17,076 nt of DNA from Micavibrio sp. UBA1672 (lineage in GTDB: Bacteria > Pseudomonadota > Alphaproteobacteria > Micavibrionales > Micavibrionaceae), in the NCBI GenBank assembly GCA_002320665.1, contig DCKO01000072.1, positions 29,171 through 46,246 on the forward strand. Reading direction: 5' to 3'. The notes beneath the pieces were generated by a model. That model had not been told where the DNA came from. It did not search any database and saw only the letters and a program-made list of their open reading frames with translations. This document shows, one piece after another, positions 13,091-17,076 of the stretch (positions are counted from its first letter, which is position 1; each line of letters opens with the position of its first letter). The position numbers and the translations under genes are program-made.

Positions 13091-15016
13091 TTATCCCCCT
13101 ATCTCCCTAGAGGGTAAAAACGGTCCAATCATGTCTCGTTTAACACTCTCATCTTGCGTCGTTTTATCCTTATCAAAAGAATAAATATCGGTTGCTGCAG
13201 GGTCTCTGATCTGAACCTGCTCCAGTATTTTTTTTGCCAAAGGCGCAGCTGCAGAAGATCCGCCAACCCCGTGCTCGACCACCACAGAACACACATAGCG
13301 TGGATCATCTACTGGAGCATACCCCACAAAAAGCGCATGGTGGCGCTGCTCCCAAGGTAATTCCTCATTTTTAACACCCAAACGACGCTGCTCGGCCGTA
13401 ATACGGCGAACCTGTGCTGTACCTGTTTTTCCAGCCATAGCGCCCAAATTCTCGTCTATAATCTGAGAAGCATATGCCGTGCCCTTTGGCGTATTCACCA
13501 CAGCCCCCATGCCTTTTTTCACCATCGCCAGATGTGCATCTGACACCTTAATCTTGGGCCACTGCTCAGCGCCTTTAAATTGATCCCCGACATAGCCGGT
13601 AATCCACGGCTTAACCGCATACCCACCATTCACAAGCCGCGCCGTCATAACCGCAAGCTGCAAGGGCGTTGTCAAAATATAGCCCTGCCCGATACTGGCA
13701 ACAACAGTCTCCCCCGGTTGCCATTTATTACCAAAACGCTTTCTCTTCCAAGCCTGATCTGGAATAAGCCCCGGCTTTTCCTCTTCGATTTCAAAACCAA
13801 GCGTCTTGCCAAGCCCGAAACGCTCTGCCATTTCGGCTATACGATCTATGCCTGTTTCAACGGCCATCTCGTAAAAATATGTATCGCAACTTTGCTGGAT
13901 CGCAGAAATAATATCCATGCGCCCATGACCATAACGTTTCCAGCAGTGAAACTTATCTCGCCCTAGCTTATAAACCCCAAGGCATTTAACGGATGTGTTT
14001 CTATTTATAGTGCCTGCCTCTAATCCGGCAAGCGCCGTAATCATTTTGAAAGTTGATCCCGGTGGATATTGCCCCGCCAGAGCTTTATTCGTCTGCGGTA
14101 ATGTCGGGTCATTATTCATCGCCTGCCAGACATCCTTGGGGATACCACTGACAAACATATTTGGATCAAAGGACGGATGAGAGGCCATAGCATAAACTGC
14201 ACCGCTATGAGCATCCAAAACCACCGCTGAAGCGCTTTTATGTTCCGAAAGTGCCTCTTGCACAAAACGCTGCAACTCACCATCAATGGACAATGCCACG
14301 CGCGTCCCAGACTGCATTGGCTTTTTACTGAGTTCCCGAACTGCCCGCCCGTGAACATTCACTTCTTCTTCCATCGCTCCAGCACGCCCGCGCATCTCAA
14401 GATCATAGACTTTTTCAATGCCTGTCTTGCCGATTTTAAAGCCCGGCAAAGTCAATAAAGGATCACCTGTCAATTCTTCTTGGGAAACCGAGCGCACATA
14501 ACCAATAATATGAGCTGTAGATTCAACATAAGGATAATTTCTGGTCTCCCCTACATCAATCATCAACCCTGGTAAATCAGGCAAATGCACCTCGATTTTA
14601 GCAACCTCTTCCCATGTTAAATCTTCACGCACGCGCAAAGGAATAAACTTGGCAGTTTTCTTTGACTCTTTTAAAATGCGATCTATGGTTTCCTCGGTCA
14701 CGGGAATAAATTCACGCAATTTCTGTAGAGATTCTTTTAAATCTTCGGTTTGCTCCGGGACAATCAGCGCCCTGTAATTTTGTACATTAACCGCCAAAGG
14801 TACACCAAAACGATCCAAAATCTCACCGCGCAATGGCGCAATCATGCGCATATTAATTCTGTTTTTATCCGATAGCGTTTTATACTTATGCCCTTGCGAG
14901 ACTTGCAACCATGCTAAACGAGATGCCAAAATCCCCAAGCCTAAAAACTGTAAAAAACCGATTACAAAAGCACGTCGTGAAAAATTATGTGCATGTTCTT
15001 CTTCCCGAAAGGCCAT
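13091..15016 (-). CDS. mrdA: Penicillin-binding protein 2 (elongasome transpeptidase)
   Basis: 641 aa, a bitopic inner-membrane class B PBP that cross-links new peptidoglycan in the lateral wall with RodA. There is one N-terminal membrane segment (about 17-37). The pedestal domain includes PLRGEILDRFGVPLA. The transpeptidase domain has STFK with nucleophile Ser321, SCD at 376-378 (the SxN-equivalent motif, as usual for PBP2) and KTG at 530-532. The C-terminal tail from about 605 is polar. Its start is one base after the mreD stop and its stop one base before rodA, so the genes are tightly coupled. The ribosome site is weak. Confidence 0.96.
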   Translation of the reverse strand: MAFREEEHAHNFSRRAFVIGFLQFLGLGILASRLAWLQVSQGHKYKTLSDKNRINMRMIAPLRGEILDRFGVPLAVNVQNYRALIVPEQTEDLKESLQKLREFIPVTEETIDRILKESKKTAKFIPLRVREDLTWEEVAKIEVHLPDLPGLMIDVGETRNYPYVESTAHIIGYVRSVSQEELTGDPLLTLPGFKIGKTGIEKVYDLEMRGRAGAMEEEVNVHGRAVRELSKKPMQSGTRVALSIDGELQRFVQEALSEHKSASAVVLDAHSGAVYAMASHPSFDPNMFVSGIPKDVWQAMNNDPTLPQTNKALAGQYPPGSTFKMITALAGLEAGTINRNTSVKCLGVYKLGRDKFHCWKRYGHGRMDIISAIQQSCDTYFYEMAVETGIDRIAEMAERFGLGKTLGFEIEEEKPGLIPDQAWKRKRFGNKWQPGETVVASIGQGYILTTPLQLAVMTARLVNGGYAVKPWITGYVGDQFKGAEQWPKIKVSDAHLAMVKKGMGAVVNTPKGTAYASQIIDENLGAMAGKTGTAQVRRITAEQRRLGVKNEELPWEQRHHALFVGYAPVDDPRYVCSVVVEHGVGGSSAAAPLAKKILEQVQIRDPAATDIYSFDKDKTTQDESVKRDMIGPFLPSREIGG

Positions 15017-15017
15017 A

Positions 15018-15551
15018 TCACTTTACCACACCATAATGATCGGAAAGTCCGGGCAAGACCTTATGAGAGAGATATAAAACAGCTGAGAGAAAAGGATAGA
15101 TACAGCTCCCCAGACCAATTACTGCCAAGACCGGCAAAGGTCCCGTCCACTGTCCCTCTATCAAACCAAAAAACAACCATTGAAATGCATTGGCAATCAC
15201 ACAAACAAAAACAAAACCAATCCATACCGCAGGAAAAGATTGACTAGCTAAAAAAAGCCTCTGATCTGTCACAATCAAACGCACAAAAATCAAGACGAAG
15301 GAACTCATCCCCACTGGCATGCCTGACATAAGATCCAAAACAACACCAAGAACAAAGACAAACCAGACAGGAATAAGCGTTGGCCTGTAAACAGACCAAT
15401 AATAAACAGCACTTAAAAGAAACGGTATTTCAAAAGCCCCTGTAACAGATGAGGAAAGCGAAGCCATATTCAGAACAAATAAAAGCAATATCACCAAATA
15501 AGGGACACAAAACCTCAAAAAACTTTCAATCTTCTCTGCCGATAACGACAT
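15018..15551 (-). CDS. mreD: Rod shape-determining protein MreD
   Basis: 177 aa, almost entirely hydrophobic with about five or six membrane segments, as in MreD. This small inner-membrane partner of MreC helps regulate PBP2-RodA. Recognition rests on size, topology and position between mreC and mrdA; MreD is poorly conserved in sequence. The internal GVVLDLMSGMPVGMSSFV resembles the family's most conserved stretch. It lies 82 bases downstream of mreC. Confidence 0.9.
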   Translation of the reverse strand: MSLSAEKIESFLRFCVPYLVILLLFVLNMASLSSSVTGAFEIPFLLSAVYYWSVYRPTLIPVWFVFVLGVVLDLMSGMPVGMSSFVLIFVRLIVTDQRLFLASQSFPAVWIGFVFVCVIANAFQWLFFGLIEGQWTGPLPVLAVIGLGSCIYPFLSAVLYLSHKVLPGLSDHYGVVK

Positions 15552-15633
15552 GGTTTGCCCTGCTTAATTTATCATATGGTCAAAAATTCTAGAATAGCCC
15601 AGACTAGCAAAAATCATGCCGTATATGAATAAC

Positions 15634-16491
15634 CTATGGCACGTCTATACTGTGATTTTCACCAGAATTTACCACACGAACGAAAAGAAGCCTTGATACA
15701 TCCGCATATAGTTGCACACGCTTATTGCCAAGATTATCCGTAAACACAACCCCCACAGGCAAACCATATGGATAAACGCTGCCATAGCCCGACGTGATGA
15801 TCCTTGATCCATCCTCGATTTCACTATCCTCAGGCAGATGAATAAGCTGAGGATTATTATTATTACGCCCTGCCATAATCGCATGCTGTGTGGTTTTTTC
15901 CACCATGACCGGAACGCGCGAATTAATATCAGTCACCAGCAATATCCGCGCCGTATGATGACCAACTTCGATAATGCGCCCAACTAATCCTTCACCGGAA
16001 ATAGCGGCTTGTCCCTTACCAATACCGTCATCTGCCCCACTTGTAATCAAAAGACTTTTAGCATAGGTATTTCCTGAATCGGATAGAACGCGCGTCGTAA
16101 CATATTCATATTTAGGATCCAGCTTGATATTCAACAGTTCTCTCAAAGAGGCATTTTCAGATTCCAGCATAAGTGCAACCTGATACCATTGGCGAAGCTT
16201 CTGGTTTTCTTGCTCTAAACGATCATTCGTCGCCTGTATCTGGGCAATCGTCGTTGTTTCGGTAACAAATGTAACAATGCTATGAATTGGTTTATTCACG
16301 AAAAGCAAAACAGGAGAAATATTATCCGATGCCGTCATACGCACAACCTCAAAAACCTGAGGCCGAAAGGCCGATATAATCATCATCAAAAAAGAAAGAA
16401 AAAGAAAAATATAGGAACTTCCGGAGCCAGAGCCATCCCCGAACAATGCAATTTTCCCTAGCGGATTTGCTGAACGTCCACTTCCTAACAC
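15634..16491 (-). CDS. mreC: Rod shape-determining protein MreC
   Basis: 285 aa. It is anchored by one membrane segment (about 27-42), followed by a coiled-coil region (about 81-122, rich in E, Q, L and N) and a periplasmic beta-domain with LITSGADDGIGKGQAAISGEGLVGRI-type strands and ITSGYGSVYPYGLPVG (232-247). MreC scaffolds the elongasome and activates PBP2. The start is a GTG (16489-16491), with AGGA a few bases upstream. Only 27 bases separate it from mreB. Length and domain order are ordinary. Confidence 0.94.
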   Translation of the reverse strand: MLGSGRSANPLGKIALFGDGSGSGSSYIFLFLSFLMMIISAFRPQVFEVVRMTASDNISPVLLFVNKPIHSIVTFVTETTTIAQIQATNDRLEQENQKLRQWYQVALMLESENASLRELLNIKLDPKYEYVTTRVLSDSGNTYAKSLLITSGADDGIGKGQAAISGEGLVGRIIEVGHHTARILLVTDINSRVPVMVEKTTQHAIMAGRNNNNPQLIHLPEDSEIEDGSRIITSGYGSVYPYGLPVGVVFTDNLGNKRVQLYADVSRLLFVRVVNSGENHSIDVP

Positions 16492-16518
16492 ATTCCTGCC
16501 ATTACTATTTTATAATTA

Positions 16519-17076
16519 TTAATATGTGCCAATTAACACATGGCGCAAGGACTTACCTGCTTCCAGAGCACACCCTGTTCCCAAAGCCACACACGATAAC
16601 GGATCATCTGCCAAAGTAACGGCCAAACCTGTTGCATGACGCAAAACGAAGTCCAGATTACTAAGCAATGCGCCACCACCGGTCAGGACAATTCCACGAT
16701 CAACAATATCAGCTGCCAACTCAGGAGCCGTATGTTCAAGTGCAACTTTAACACCTTCGACAATCTGCCCAACCGGCTCAGCCAAAGCTTCGGCAACTTG
16801 ACGCTCGGTAATAACAATTTCCTTTGGCACACCATTCATCAAATCACGCCCACGTATTTCCATGGTGCGCCCTTCACCATCCCCCGGTATGCACGCAGAA
16901 CCAATCTCTTTCTTAATACGTTCAGCGGTACTTTCACCAACCAACAAATTATGAACGCGGCGAATATAAGCGATAATCGCCTCATCCATCTTATCGCCGC
17001 CAACACGAACAGAGCGTGCATAGACAATACCGCCTAGGGAAATCACGGCAACTTCAGTAGTACCACCACCAATATC
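16519..17076 (-). CDS. mreB: MreB, C-terminal part (cut by window edge)
   Basis: The last 185 or so residues of the bacterial actin that directs lateral wall synthesis; the gene continues beyond 17076. The visible part starts DIGGGTTEVAVISLGG, the phosphate-binding loop of the actin fold. RVGGDKMDEAI, IKKEIGSA, RGRDLMNGVPKEI and IVLTGGGALLSNLD (the adenosine-binding turn) follow, ending in RHVLIGTY. The GTG at 17046 is internal, not the start. It precedes mreC on the same strand as the head of the mreBCD-mrdA-rodA cluster. Confidence 0.97.
   Translation of the reverse strand, partial: DIGGGTTEVAVISLGGIVYARSVRVGGDKMDEAIIAYIRRVHNLLVGESTAERIKKEIGSACIPGDGEGRTMEIRGRDLMNGVPKEIVITERQVAEALAEPVGQIVEGVKVALEHTAPELAADIVDRGIVLTGGGALLSNLDFVLRHATGLAVTLADDPLSCVALGTGCALEAGKSLRHVLIGTY

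Overview
The window reads as alphaproteobacterial chromosome with an inserted or captured phage-like block. The taxonomic clues are an F1-ATPase zeta inhibitor (DUF1476), an alphaproteobacterial-type orotate phosphoribosyltransferase, a fused RimB-like/RimK protein and a complete mre/rod cluster. Base composition is moderate to AT-rich. No tRNA, rRNA, CRISPR or insertion sequence was seen, so the order cannot be fixed.

Left part (1-6230): mostly minus-strand, podophage-like genes. Read from right to left they are an unidentified 148-aa protein, a possible permuted papain-like protein, a small conserved phage protein, a head-to-tail connector (portal), a Bbp19-like protein, and a modular lysin (peptidoglycan-binding domain, linker, GH108 muramidase). 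No terminase or capsid gene accompanies the portal. Further left the linker of this lysin recurs twice as 5'-truncated copies. One copy is joined to a different catalytic domain (GH24, T4-lysozyme type); the other is cut by the window edge. Each complete lysin end meets, tail to tail with a 4-nt overlap, a plus-strand gene for an exported protein (one lipoprotein, one secreted protein with possible LprI-like features). The unit 'shared anchor + variable lytic domain + own exported partner' resembles the orphan toxin/immunity cassettes of polymorphic toxin systems. This is the most interesting feature of the window.

Middle (6231-8627): a 230-bp divergent control region, then an unusual fusion of a helix-turn-helix repressor domain to PyrE, NAD kinase, and a single-domain response regulator. 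The regulator's only good start is AUU.

Right part (8667-17076): purC on the minus strand, and a plus-strand run of zeta inhibitor, BolA, monothiol glutaredoxin and RimB-RimK fusion (Fe-S/redox, energy and ribosome-modification housekeeping). It meets the minus-strand elongasome operon mreB-mreC-mreD-mrdA-rodA, which builds the lateral cell wall; mreB is cut by the window edge. All calls come from reading motifs by eye; no database search or computed alignment was possible.
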